Shown here piece after piece: positions 16,868 through 25,686 of a stretch of DNA of 64,000 nt. Both the position numbers and the translations under genes were made by a program. The notes under the pieces were generated by a model that saw nothing but the letters and a program-made list of their open reading frames with translations, had not been told where the DNA came from and did not search any database. Source of the stretch: Aliivibrio fischeri (GTDB lineage: Bacteria; Pseudomonadota; Gammaproteobacteria; Enterobacterales; Vibrionaceae); NCBI RefSeq assembly GCF_009727955.1, contig NZ_WOBR01000010.1, forward strand, positions 124,001-188,000, read 5' to 3'. Each line of letters begins with the position of its first letter. Position 1 is the stretch's first letter.

Positions 16868-18066
16868 TCGATTTCTTCTATGGTGTTGTAGTGCATAAAA
16901 CCAATGCGTACAACACCTCCTCGCTCATAGAAACCTAGTTGTTTAATTAAACCAATCGCATAAAAATGACCACTCCACACGCACACATTATGCTCAGCGA
17001 ATACTTTTGCGATCTCTTCTGGCTTTGTGCCATCAATACGAAGTGCAAACGTTGGAGTACGCTCTGAAAGTTTATTCTTATCACTGATACCATATAAATG
17101 TACCCACGGACGTACCGCAATTTTATTTAAAAAATGTTGTGTTAATTCATCTTCATGTGTTTGGTATTGTTCAAAACTCTTTTTCAATCTATCCCTTAAA
17201 GAAAGGGACTCGTCTCCCCACTGAGCCAAGTATTCAACAGCACTCGTTAAACCCGCTAAAGCCTCAAAACTTTGAGTTCCCGTTTCAAATCGCCCTGGTC
17301 CAACATTTGTCGCAGGCTCAACTTTATAGGGGGATAATGCATACATCCATTTTGGTGAAACATAAGCAATGCCTACATGAGGCCCAAAAAATTTATATGC
17401 CGAACACGCTAAAAAGTCACACCCAAGCGCTTGAACATCGATAAGATGATGCGGTGCATAATGAACAGCATCAACATAAACCATTGCGTTGACTTTGTGC
17501 GCCGCTTCAACAATCGATTTAACATCAACAATTGACCCTGTTGTGTTAGATGCATAAGTGGTTGCGACTAATTTAGTCTTTGCTGTTAATAGTGAATAAA
17601 AGTGTTCCATATCCAAAGTACAGTCATCTTCTTTGATTCTTACTTGGTGAACAATCACTCCTTTATCTTCTGCAGCTTGCTGCCAACTTGATACGTTTGA
17701 ATAGTGATCAAGTGCCGTAACAATAATCTCATCTCCTCTTTTCCAGTCTCGGCTAATAGAACGGCTCAGCTGAAAAGTAAGTGAGGTCATATTAGGGCCA
17801 AAGATGATGTTTTCTTCGCTCTTCGCATTGAGCAATGCCGCGCAAGAAAGTCGAGCTTGATTTAATACATCATTCGTATTTTTACTGGAAAAAAAATGCC
17901 CGCCCAAATTTGAATTGGAAAAACCAAGATAGCGAGACATGGAATCAATCACCTTTTGAGGCACTTGTGATCCACCCGGCCCATCAAAAAAAACAACGGG
18001 TTTATTGCTAACTTCTTGCGTTAAAGAAAGAAACTGCGTTCTAACGTTATTAGGAGTGAAATTCAT
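16834..18066 (-). CDS. Class V aminotransferase, cysteine-desulfurase-like
   Basis: A PLP enzyme of the cysteine-desulfurase-like subgroup of class V aminotransferases, 410 residues. Start MNFTPNNVRTQF was chosen because AAGGA lies about 8 bases upstream. Visible motifs are VVFFDGPGGSQVP, SNSNLGGHFFSSKNT, ATTYASNTTGS, VYVDAVHYAPHHLIDV and LACSAYKFFGPHVG, where the Lys binds PLP. The loop cysteine typical of IscS is not evident, so real sulfur transfer is doubtful; a beta-lyase or similar activity is possible. It overlaps the upstream dioxygenase gene by 17 bases, so the two are translationally coupled and probably act on the same amino-acid-derived substrate. Confidence 0.82.
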   Translation of the reverse strand: MNFTPNNVRTQFLSLTQEVSNKPVVFFDGPGGSQVPQKVIDSMSRYLGFSNSNLGGHFFSSKNTNDVLNQARLSCAALLNAKSEENIIFGPNMTSLTFQLSRSISRDWKRGDEIIVTALDHYSNVSSWQQAAEDKGVIVHQVRIKEDDCTLDMEHFYSLLTAKTKLVATTYASNTTGSIVDVKSIVEAAHKVNAMVYVDAVHYAPHHLIDVQALGCDFLACSAYKFFGPHVGIAYVSPKWMYALSPYKVEPATNVGPGRFETGTQSFEALAGLTSAVEYLAQWGDESLSLRDRLKKSFEQYQTHEDELTQHFLNKIAVRPWVHLYGISDKNKLSERTPTFALRIDGTKPEEIAKVFAEHNVCVWSGHFYAIGLIKQLGFYERGGVVRIGFMHYNTIEEIDYLFLLLDAFA

Positions 18067-18706
18067 CAACATTATCCTTAGCAGTTAAAACAAAAACATC
18101 CATATGACCTTCTTTTTGCTGATCAATTAAGCGGATTGGTTTTCCGTTGTGCCAAAGTTTTCTATCGTCAACAAGAGCAACATCACCATCGGCTAAGATC
18201 TTTTTAAAGAATGGGGTTTCATCAGAATTTTCATAAACCAATAACTCTCCACCATCTATATTAGAGCGATCGATACCAATAATGGCAATGTGGTCGAAAC
18301 CATCTTGGTGCACACCTTCTGGCGCTATTTCAGTTTCATCATATATCGCAGCAATGCGCATTTGATGAATTTCAATTTCTTGTCCATTTGGAAGATCATT
18401 TAAATCCATAAAGATCTGGCACATTTCTAACATACCGTCACTATGTAGAATACATGACTCTATGGCTTCAAACTCACGAAGAACATCACCTTGAAAATGA
18501 TTTAGATCTTCGCTTTGAACAAAATTATGCTTATTAGTTTCGATGATTTTTTCATTAACAATGCGGATAACTGAATACCGTCGTAAACGATAATTACCAT
18601 CTGCATGAGTTGTTTTTGGAAGGCCAGAAAAGGAAGGTGCAAGTTGATGAACAGCATCATGACTTAAATGAGTAAGCTGTAATGACATTTCGTGTGAGTG
18701 ATACAT
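18050..18706 (-). CDS. 2OG-Fe(II) dioxygenase family protein (free amino acid hydroxylase type)
   Basis: A 218-residue protein resembling the 2OG-Fe dioxygenase family that contains the L-isoleucine dioxygenase IDO and BsmA. It has RLRRYSVIRI, EIEIHQMRIAA, the metal-binding HQDGFDHIAIIGIDR (HxD) and a later His in KLWHNGKPIRL, with a basic residue following for 2-oxoglutarate. Characterised relatives hydroxylate free aliphatic L-amino acids. AGGAGG lies 4 bases before the ATG. It is the first gene of a two-gene unit with the class V aminotransferase-like enzyme; the substrate is not known. Confidence 0.8.
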   Translation of the reverse strand: MYHSHEMSLQLTHLSHDAVHQLAPSFSGLPKTTHADGNYRLRRYSVIRIVNEKIIETNKHNFVQSEDLNHFQGDVLREFEAIESCILHSDGMLEMCQIFMDLNDLPNGQEIEIHQMRIAAIYDETEIAPEGVHQDGFDHIAIIGIDRSNIDGGELLVYENSDETPFFKKILADGDVALVDDRKLWHNGKPIRLIDQQKEGHMDVFVLTAKDNVDEFHS

Positions 18707-18934
18707 AATGCCTCCTGCATAATATATTTAACAATTAAGTTACACTTTATTATTTACGCAGAAATCCTGATAAATCAAACTAAACAGTTATTTCATTCAC
18801 TCAAATATGCAAACTCAAGATATAAGTTCAACTTTGTTGATTTATTTAGTCATTAACACCAAAAACAAATAAGCTAAAGATGAAGTTGCAGCATCCTTCA
18901 CTAAAATAACTCTAACGCTTTAATTTAAAAGATT

Positions 18935-20137
18935 TTATTCAACTTGAGTCCTTTTATTCCACAATAAAACCAACAACATGCTTATTGTTATTATTAAATA
19001 AAATATACCTAAACTTGTTTGGTCTGTTACCCAGTTTTTTACTAAATAACCACCTAAAAGGCCTGAAAGACACATTTGCACTGAGCCTGAAAGAGCTGAA
19101 ATGGTGCCTACTTTATGTGTATGTGGTGCAAGTAATAAATTGATCGATAAAGGAAAGCTGATCCCTTGTGCTATTGCTAATAAAGTAAAAGCAAAAACCA
19201 GTGAAAATATCGATGTTGAAGATAATAATAACCACAAGCCTGAAATAGTCATAATGACTAATGCTAAGCACATTAATTGATTAATCGACCATCGTTTATT
19301 TAAGCTATTAAGCAAAAAGCTTCCCATCATAAGCCCCGCGGATGGAATGATCATAGTTTGACCATATTCTGCAGCAGTTAGACCAAAGCCGTCTTGTAGT
19401 AAAAATGGCAAAAGAGAAACGGAAACTAAACTTGCGAGATAACTTACCCAATTTAATCCTGCACTAGAGATAATCTGAGGGTTTCTAATTAATGCAGTGT
19501 AATCTCGTAACGTCTGAGTAATACTGAACTTTTGAGGAGCATAAGGTAACGTTTCAGGCAAAATAAAGTAACCGATTACCAATATTGAAATTAGATAAAT
19601 AAGTACAAATCCAAATACCCATTGCCAACTAAAATGCCATGCAATCCATCCACCAATAACAGGTGCAAGAATAGGTAAAATAGACGCAGTAATCGATATA
19701 TAAGACATGGCTTTAGTTAGGTGATAACCACTATAACTATCTCGTAAAACACTCCGCCCTAAGACTGATGCACTACCGGCTCCCAATCCTTGCAATAAAC
19801 GCCCTAAGACTAAAGCTGTAAAATTATCTGTCATTGTGAAGCAAAGTAAGGTACCAACTAAATACACGCCCTGACCTAATATAAAAATAGGACGTCTTCC
19901 TAACGCATCAGATAATGGGCCATAAAATAGCTGTGAACCACCAAATCCGACCAAAAATAACGTCACAAGTAACTGAACATCAGCAGAAGATATACCCAGT
20001 TCTTGACTAATAAGTGGTAAAGACGGCAAATAGATACTCACACCGACTTGCCCCGTAGCGATGATCATCATAGCTAAAAGCAAAGGTGTTTTATTTAATC
20101 GGCTTGGTGACAATGTATTCGTATTATTTTTATTCAT
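18935..20137 (-). CDS. Bcr/CflA-family MFS drug exporter
   Basis: A 400-residue MFS protein with 12 predicted helices. The Bcr/CflA/EmrD type is shown by the N-terminal PSLPLISQELGI region, the loop 2-3 motif GPLSDALGRRPIFILGQ and RLLQGLGAGSASVLGRSVLRDSY. It would export a drug or metabolite in exchange for protons at the inner membrane. It is divergent from a LysR gene across a 78-bp region with a perfect dyad, so the LysR protein is its likely regulator. The substrate is unknown. Confidence 0.87.
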   Translation of the reverse strand: MNKNNTNTLSPSRLNKTPLLLAMMIIATGQVGVSIYLPSLPLISQELGISSADVQLLVTLFLVGFGGSQLFYGPLSDALGRRPIFILGQGVYLVGTLLCFTMTDNFTALVLGRLLQGLGAGSASVLGRSVLRDSYSGYHLTKAMSYISITASILPILAPVIGGWIAWHFSWQWVFGFVLIYLISILVIGYFILPETLPYAPQKFSITQTLRDYTALIRNPQIISSAGLNWVSYLASLVSVSLLPFLLQDGFGLTAAEYGQTMIIPSAGLMMGSFLLNSLNKRWSINQLMCLALVIMTISGLWLLLSSTSIFSLVFAFTLLAIAQGISFPLSINLLLAPHTHKVGTISALSGSVQMCLSGLLGGYLVKNWVTDQTSLGIFYLIITISMLLVLLWNKRTQVE

Positions 20138-20156
20138 AGTGTTAGTTTACATTGAC

Positions 20157-20185
20157 CCTATATAAATGATAATAGACTATATAGG
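20157..20185. promoter_or_regulatory. Operator-like dyad between MFS and LysR genes
   Basis: CCTATATA (20157-20164) and TATATAGG (20178-20185) are perfect inverted repeats with a 13-base spacer in the short divergent promoter region. This is a plausible LysR-type binding site. Confidence 0.6.
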
Positions 20186-20215
20186 AATCACATTAATTCC
20201 TAACAGGACTGAATT

Positions 20216-21088
20216 ATGGATTGGATTGAGAGTGTTAAAAGTTATATAAAAGTCGTTGAAGAAGGCAGTTTTAATGCAGCAGCTTACCAACTAAATACTT
20301 CAGGTTCTGCAATTAGTAAACGTATTAATTGGCTTGAAGAACGTGTTGGAGTTCAACTCTTAACTCGAACCACACGCTCTGTTCATCAAACAGAAGCTGG
20401 GCTGCTTTTTTATCAACGAGCAAGGTTACAGTTAGATCAATGGCAACATTTAGTTGATGAAACACGTGCCATAAACCAAACTCCTGCTGGCCTATTAAAG
20501 ATCGGCGCAACACTTGCTGTTGGTTCCAAATTTATTATTAAATATCTTGATGAATTCTTAGCAACTTACCCAAAAATCAAAGTACAGCTAATTACCACCC
20601 TTCCGGGGCAAGTTCCTGAACATAATGTCGATGTGTTTATCAGTCGTGAATTAGAGCAACTCAACACGTTTAGCTACAAAGCCACGCATTTATTTGAGCA
20701 TCACTCTGGTTTTTTTGCTTCTAAAGATTATCTCGATAAATATGGTACACCAAGTAACATTAATGAATTAAAGAAGCACAATATGCTCATTTGGGGTGAA
20801 CGACCAATAAGGGAAATTAAGCTAGCTAACAATAAAAGAGTTACGTTACGCGGTAACTTTGCGACCACCAATCCAGAAGCTTTATTTCATGCTGCAAAAC
20901 GTGGAATGGGAATATTATTAACCAGTCAACAAATGGTGATAGATGATATTCAATCTGGTGCCTTAGTTTCTATTCTTCCAGACATTACGGCCGACCATAC
21001 CAGAGTAAATGCGTATTACCATGCTTTAGATTATGAGCACACAAGAACTCAATTATTTATTAAATATCTAAAAACTAAACTAAGTTGA
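20216..21088 (+). CDS. LysR-family transcriptional regulator
   Basis: A 290-residue LysR regulator. The N-terminal winged HTH reads VEEGSFNAAAYQLNTSGSAISKRINWLEERVGVQLLTRTTRSVHQTEAG, followed by the periplasmic-binding-like effector domain. AGGA precedes the ATG by 7 bases. It belongs to the AaeR/CrgA-like branch by general look (RTTRSVHQTEAGLLFYQRA). It is divergent from the MFS exporter and 95 bp upstream of the LysE exporter gene, so it may control one or both. The effector is unknown. Confidence 0.9.
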   Translation: MDWIESVKSYIKVVEEGSFNAAAYQLNTSGSAISKRINWLEERVGVQLLTRTTRSVHQTEAGLLFYQRARLQLDQWQHLVDETRAINQTPAGLLKIGATLAVGSKFIIKYLDEFLATYPKIKVQLITTLPGQVPEHNVDVFISRELEQLNTFSYKATHLFEHHSGFFASKDYLDKYGTPSNINELKKHNMLIWGERPIREIKLANNKRVTLRGNFATTNPEALFHAAKRGMGILLTSQQMVIDDIQSGALVSILPDITADHTRVNAYYHALDYEHTRTQLFIKYLKTKLS

Positions 21089-21182
21089 ACTTACATCACA
21101 TTATTAACCAAAAGGATGTATTGCATTAGATTATAAATTCCGTACTCTGTGCCTTTACCTTTGTTGATTAAGTTGTAAGTAA

Positions 21183-21803
21183 ATGAATACGGCAATTCTT
21201 TGGGCTTTCATCCCCACTTTCTTTTTTGTATCTGTGACTCCGGGTATGTGTATGACCTTAGCATTAAGCCTTGGGATGAGTATTGGGTATAAACGCACTC
21301 TTTGGATGATGCTTGGTGAGCTAATTGGCGTGGCTCTTGTTGCCGTCTCAGCTGTATTAGGGGTTGCTGCAATTATGCTTAATTATCCATGGTTGTTTAC
21401 AGTGTTTAAAACCATCGGAGCGAGTTATTTAGCCTATATAGGCATACAAATGTGGCGCTCTAAGGGAAAACTTGCCATGTCAAGTGAGCAAACCGAAGTC
21501 GTGAAAGGTAAAGATTGGGATTTAGTTGTTCAGGGGTTTGTTACAGCGATTGCAAATCCGAAAGGTTGGGCATTTATGATATCTTTATTACCACCGTTTA
21601 TTGATGGCAATCATGCAATTGCACCACAATTACTGGCTTTGGTCTCAATTATCTTAATATGTGAATTTCTGTGTATGACGCTTTATGCGGTTGGTGGGAA
21701 AGGGTTAAAACGTGTTCTTGGACAATCCAATAACGTCAAAATCATGAATAGAATTGCGGGTAGCTTAATGATTGGCGTTTCAGTATGGTTATTCATGAGC
21801 TAA
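21183..21803 (+). CDS. LysE/RhtB-family amino acid exporter
   Basis: A 206-residue, six-helix membrane protein of the LysE/RhtB family. It has FFVSVTPGMCMTLALSLGMSIGYKRTLWMMLGELIG at the N-terminus (the family's P-G-P-like motif is PGM here), SYLAYIGIQMWRS, and FVTAIANPKGWAFMISLLPPFI. Such proteins export amino acids such as homoserine, threonine or leucine. It follows a LysR gene and lies a few kb from a putative amino-acid hydroxylase, which hints at, but does not prove, export of a modified amino acid. Confidence 0.88.
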   Translation: MNTAILWAFIPTFFFVSVTPGMCMTLALSLGMSIGYKRTLWMMLGELIGVALVAVSAVLGVAAIMLNYPWLFTVFKTIGASYLAYIGIQMWRSKGKLAMSSEQTEVVKGKDWDLVVQGFVTAIANPKGWAFMISLLPPFIDGNHAIAPQLLALVSIILICEFLCMTLYAVGGKGLKRVLGQSNNVKIMNRIAGSLMIGVSVWLFMS

Positions 21804-21835
21804 ATCTGATTTACACTCAATAATACAAATCGGTG

Positions 21836-22015
21836 CTAGTTCTTCATCACTAGAGCTAGCATATCCAACTCTTCATCAGTAAGAATTGCATTATCTACAC
21901 GCTCATTTGCTGCCGTTTTTTCTTTCAGTTTTTGACTTACCATTGACTGAAGATTGCGCAGTTGTTGTATACTTAAGCTATTCAATTCAATTTTTACGCT
22001 TTCTTGATGATTCAT
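21836..22015 (-). CDS. Small helical protein of unknown function
   Basis: A 59-residue ORF starting MNHQESVKIELNSLSIQQLR. The upstream GGGA at good spacing favours this ATG over one 4 codons earlier. It is predicted to be mostly helical with heptad-like leucines (LSIQQLRNLQSMVSQKLKEKT) and an acidic C-terminus (ILTDEELDMLALVMKN). I do not recognise the family. It lies convergent to the LysE gene and divergent from the PHP gene. Codon usage is like its neighbours. Confidence 0.6.
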   Translation of the reverse strand: MNHQESVKIELNSLSIQQLRNLQSMVSQKLKEKTAANERVDNAILTDEELDMLALVMKN

Positions 22016-22158
22016 AAATATTCCCATTCATTTTTTATTAATCATTGACAACATTGATAGTAGTTTCCTTTTCCCTACACATTGTCAGACAAATGTAAAA
22101 GATAAAAGTTGCAAAAATAAGTTAAACTGATCGCACTATTGTTATATGGAGGAAACAA

Positions 22159-22905
22159 ATGCGCATTCAAGTAGATACACACACCCATACTTATGCTAGT
22201 GGCCACGCATACAGTACAATAATTGAAAATGCATTTGCTGCATCGAAACTCGGTCTACCGATGTTCTGCACAACCGACCACGCCTCTTCCATGCCTGGCG
22301 CACCACATTACTGGTTTTTTAATAACCAACGAGTTCTTCCTAGATTTATACATAACGTTGCTATCGTTCGTGGCTGTGAAGCAAATATTTGCAATGATGG
22401 TGAAATAGATATTCCACTTTCAGTTGATCCTCATCTCGACTGGGTCATTGCTAGCTTCCATGAGCCTGTATTTCCATCTAAAGATAGCCTAGTACACACT
22501 CAAGCATTGATCAAAGTAATATGTTCAAATCGAGTGGATGCTCTGGGGCATTTAGGAAATCCAAATTTTGATTTCGATTTTGAGGCTGTTATTGCTTGTG
22601 CTGCAGAATATAATGTTGCTATAGAGCTAAATAACACCTCACTAAAAGGTGAAACTAGAATTGGAAGTATTGATCGTTGTTATGAAATAGCCAAAGTCGC
22701 AAAAAGACTGGGGGCTTACGTAACAACAGGCAGTGATGCGCACTTCTGTGAGGACATTGGCAAATTTAATAAAGTTGAACAACTTATTAATGATATTGAT
22801 TTTCCACTGGATAAAGTGATTACCCATACACCTAAACAATTTTTAGACTTCTTGGCGCTTAGAGGAAGAGCTCCGATTGAAGAATTTAAAAAGTTAATGG
22901 TTTAA
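22159..22905 (+). CDS. ycdX: YcdX-type PHP-domain phosphatase
   Basis: A 248-residue PHP-superfamily protein like E. coli YcdX, a trinuclear-zinc phosphatase connected with swarming. Metal-binding motifs are [14 protein letters not shown] (H8/H10 region and the later H), [48 protein letters not shown] and [21 protein letters not shown]-like GGAGGAAAC precedes the ATG. Monocistronic, ending at a clear terminator. The physiological substrate is unknown. Confidence 0.9.
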   Translation: MRIQVDTHTHTYASGHAYSTIIENAFAASKLGLPMFCTTDHASSMPGAPHYWFFNNQRVLPRFIHNVAIVRGCEANICNDGEIDIPLSVDPHLDWVIASFHEPVFPSKDSLVHTQALIKVICSNRVDALGHLGNPNFDFDFEAVIACAAEYNVAIELNNTSLKGETRIGSIDRCYEIAKVAKRLGAYVTTGSDAHFCEDIGKFNKVEQLINDIDFPLDKVITHTPKQFLDFLALRGRAPIEEFKKLMV

Positions 22906-22915
22906 ATAAATTCAT

Positions 22916-22941
22916 CAGGAAAGTGTATTAGCACTTTCCTG
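22916..22941. terminator. Terminator hairpin between ycdX and the TPR gene
   Basis: A perfect 10-bp stem, CAGGAAAGTG (22916-22925) with CACTTTCCTG (22932-22941), has a 6-base loop. It lies between convergent genes and can end both, although T-runs are short. Confidence 0.65.
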
Positions 22942-22962
22942 GCTTAAACTTAACTTTATATA

Positions 22963-24135
22963 CTAAGAATCTTCACTTACCTTTCTTAGATTTGATAGAT
23001 AATTAACCCAGCCTTTTGTTTCATTTGTACTGGTAATATCATTGGCTTTTTTAGCTTTAATTAAGCTTTCTTCTATACGATTTAACTTATAGTATGCTTT
23101 TGCTTGTGCAAGTAAAACCGCTTGTTTTTTCTTAGGATCCTTCACTTTAGCTAATGAAGCCAAAGCCAATTGGTACTCTCTTTGTTGAAGCAATAACTGA
23201 GCTTCTTGCCAATAATATCGTGGAGAGACTTTAGCCGCTTTCCCCCAATAAAGAATTGATTGCTGCCATTCTTTTGCTTGTTGCCAATACACAGCTTGTT
23301 CAACCAATAAATCAACATCTGTATTTGCTTTTGATAAACGCTTCAACGTAATAGCAGCTTGCTCTGGAATACCTTGCTTTGCATATAGTTGAGCTAATAA
23401 CATAATATCTTGTTCAGGCAAGGGTAAGCCTTTTCTATCTGCTAATACCAAAACACTTAATGCTTGTTTTGTTTGATGTAATTGTAAATGTGCAGTCACA
23501 AGTTGACGCCACCATGTCAATTTTTCTGGTTCAAGTACAATGAGTCGCTCTAAAGTTGGGATCACAGATTTCCATTGTTTTAATTGCACTTGAGAGCCAA
23601 ATTTTAGTGATAAAGGCGTTAACGAATCTGGTTGGCGATAAGATTCATATCGCTGAATCGCTTTTAGTGTAGAGCTAAATTCCGAGAGCTGATAATGAAT
23701 TTGAGCTATTCTAAGCCAAAGTTCATTTCCTTTTTCATTCTTAGGTATAGATTTAACTAACTGATAGTAATGAGGGAGTGCTTTTTTATATTGTTGATCC
23801 ATTAATAAAAGATCAGCAAGCATTCTCTCCGTTACCCATGCTTGAGTATCTTTTAGTTCTCCACTGGATACTGCGTAGTCTAAATTTTTTATCGCTAACG
23901 ATTTTTGGTTATTTTCCCAATAAAAAACGCCAAGCATACGCGCAACAAACGCTTTATCATAAGCTTTCGATGTATTGACACCATCAAGCACTTCTATTGC
24001 TTCATTTAACTTTTCTTGCTGTTGTAAGCTTTGTGCTCTTTGCACTTTATTGGCTGTATATTTGCTTAATTCAGCCGAATGTACATTCACAGCCCACGCA
24101 ACTAACATGCTCATTAGTACTAATTTCTTCATCAT
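22963..24135 (-). CDS. TPR-repeat protein of the TonB2 cluster
   Basis: A 390-residue exported protein with a signal peptide (MMKKLVLMSMLVAWAVNVHSA) and several tetratricopeptide-like repeats through the whole length (for example AIEVLDGVNTSKAYDKAFVARMLG, ALPHYYQLVKSIPKNEKGNELWLRIAQIHY). It is the last gene of the DUF3450-TtpC-ExbB-ExbD-TonB-TPR order found in Vibrio TonB2 loci. It probably acts as a periplasmic scaffold for the TonB2 complex. Its ATGA start overlaps the tonB stop by 4 bases. Confidence 0.85.
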   Translation of the reverse strand: MMKKLVLMSMLVAWAVNVHSAELSKYTANKVQRAQSLQQQEKLNEAIEVLDGVNTSKAYDKAFVARMLGVFYWENNQKSLAIKNLDYAVSSGELKDTQAWVTERMLADLLLMDQQYKKALPHYYQLVKSIPKNEKGNELWLRIAQIHYQLSEFSSTLKAIQRYESYRQPDSLTPLSLKFGSQVQLKQWKSVIPTLERLIVLEPEKLTWWRQLVTAHLQLHQTKQALSVLVLADRKGLPLPEQDIMLLAQLYAKQGIPEQAAITLKRLSKANTDVDLLVEQAVYWQQAKEWQQSILYWGKAAKVSPRYYWQEAQLLLQQREYQLALASLAKVKDPKKKQAVLLAQAKAYYKLNRIEESLIKAKKANDITSTNETKGWVNYLSNLRKVSEDS

Positions 24136-24752
24136 TCGGCTAATTTAAACTCCAATCTTACGGTTTGGTTTTGCTGAATAATCGCTTTTCCTTCGACTAA
24201 CTTAGGCTGATATTTCCACTGTTTTAACGCACGCATCGCATCACGATCAAATAGTCGTTTTGGCTTTGCTTCTTGTACAGAAATCGCAAATGGCTTCCCT
24301 GTTTCATCAATAGAGAATGACATAATCACATAACCTTCAATACGTCGTTTTAAAGCACGGCTTGGATATTTAGGTTCAACTCGATACAAAGGCATCGCTT
24401 GCTGATTTGTTTTAAAACTTCCAAATGTTGGGGCGCTAATTTTTAAACCATTAATTGCGGTATCTAAGCCAGATGAAGACATTGGTGTCACAGGCATCAC
24501 TGAAGAAACTTCAGATTGAGACTGTGAAAACTTTGCTTCTGGCGGCTGCTCTAATGGTTTAGGCTGCTCAGGTACAGAACGTTGGCGACGCTGTATCTCA
24601 CTTTCCGGTTCAACCATCATCATGGTAAAGCTTAACTGTTCACTTGCATCTGGCTTTGCTTGATTACCATTATCAACCATCCATGCCATTAAAGAAAACA
24701 AAGCAATACTAATGGCAACAGCAATAGGCAAAGCCATTAATAACCTAAACAT
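24132..24752 (-). CDS. tonB2: TonB2-type energy transducer
   Basis: A 206-residue TonB protein with an N-terminal membrane anchor (about 5-27), a short proline/glutamate-rich periplasmic region (PEQPKPLEQPPEAK) and the C-terminal TonB domain (YPSRALKRRIEGYVIMSFSIDETGKPFAISVQEAKPKRLFDRDAMRALKQWKY). This short spacer form is typical of Vibrio TonB2, which needs TtpC. It passes proton-motive force from ExbBD to outer-membrane receptors such as the siderophore receptor upstream. It overlaps exbD by 1 base and the TPR gene by 4. Confidence 0.93.
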   Translation of the reverse strand: MFRLLMALPIAVAISIALFSLMAWMVDNGNQAKPDASEQLSFTMMMVEPESEIQRRQRSVPEQPKPLEQPPEAKFSQSQSEVSSVMPVTPMSSSGLDTAINGLKISAPTFGSFKTNQQAMPLYRVEPKYPSRALKRRIEGYVIMSFSIDETGKPFAISVQEAKPKRLFDRDAMRALKQWKYQPKLVEGKAIIQQNQTVRLEFKLAE

Positions 24753-25156
24753 TATCGCTTCTCCGCTGCTAATGCGATTTGCTTTACACCAGCACCTTTT
24801 GCAGCATCCATTACTTTTACTACCGTTCCGTTATAGGCATGTTCGTCAGCTTGAATCACTAGTGAGGCTTCAGGTTGTTCTAATAACAAATGCTCAAGAG
24901 TGGCTTGCACACGCTCTACATCTACCACTCTCTTATCAATATAAATGTCATTTGACGAATTAATCGCAACAAATATGCCTGCGTCTTTCTGGCTAACCAC
25001 ATTCGATGCTTCAGGTCGATTGACCTCAACCCCTGATTCACGCACAAACGAACTGGTTACAATGAAAAAGATCAACATAATAAATACGATATCTAACATG
25101 GAAGTAAGATCGATTTGTGCTTCTTCTGTTTTTGTATCACGTCTTCCGAGTCTCAT
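24752..25156 (-). CDS. exbD2: ExbD2, TonB-complex proton channel subunit
   Basis: A 134-residue ExbD/TolR family protein with one membrane helix near residues 20-40 containing the functional Asp in LTSMLDIVFIMLIFFIVTSSFV, and a periplasmic domain (VVDVERVQATLEHLL, LVIQADEHAYNGTVVKVMDAAKGAGVKQIALA). It forms the proton channel with ExbB. It begins in an ATGA overlap with the exbB stop. Confidence 0.94.
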   Translation of the reverse strand: MRLGRRDTKTEEAQIDLTSMLDIVFIMLIFFIVTSSFVRESGVEVNRPEASNVVSQKDAGIFVAINSSNDIYIDKRVVDVERVQATLEHLLLEQPEASLVIQADEHAYNGTVVKVMDAAKGAGVKQIALAAEKR

Positions 25157-25686
25157 TTCGGACTCCTTAATGATTTTTCAAGTTTTAATTCACGTAAATG
25201 GCAGGTCTTTGAAAGTCGAGCATGAACAAATAGGCCAGCTAGTGCTGCAACCATTCCAGCCATTGTAGGCAATGTCGCTAAAGAAATACCGGATGCCATT
25301 AGCTTAGGCTGACTACTGCCTAATGTTGCCATCACATCAAACACGGAGATCATTCCTGTTACTGTGCCTAATAACCCAAGCATTGGGCAAATTGACACTA
25401 ACCATTTAATAAAATTCAAATGCTGATTAAGTTCTATATGCGCTTGATTTAGCCAACTATCTCGAATTGCATGGGCATGCCAAGAATCATGCTCTTCACG
25501 TTGATGCCATTGCGAGATCCATAATTGACGTCGCTTTGGAAAGTAAAAAAACAAATAAATTACTCGCTCAACGACAAACAACCAACATACAATTACAACA
25601 GCAGCAAGCCACCACAGAATATGTCCACCCTGCTCCATAAACTGCATTAAGGTATCAAGCCAATTATGTAGCCATGACACTGCCAT
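25153..25686 (-). CDS. exbB2: ExbB2, TonB-complex proton channel subunit
   Basis: A 177-residue MotA/TolQ/ExbB protein with three predicted helices, matching the short Vibrio ExbB2. The conserved core is WLVSICPMLGLLGTVTGMISVFDVMATLG followed by SGISLATLPTMAGMVAALAGLFVHARL. It has an N-terminal helix (ILWWLAAVVIVCWLFVVERVIYLFFYF). Its TAATG overlap with ttpC shows coupling. Confidence 0.93.
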   Translation of the reverse strand: MAVSWLHNWLDTLMQFMEQGGHILWWLAAVVIVCWLFVVERVIYLFFYFPKRRQLWISQWHQREEHDSWHAHAIRDSWLNQAHIELNQHLNFIKWLVSICPMLGLLGTVTGMISVFDVMATLGSSQPKLMASGISLATLPTMAGMVAALAGLFVHARLSKTCHLRELKLEKSLRSPK

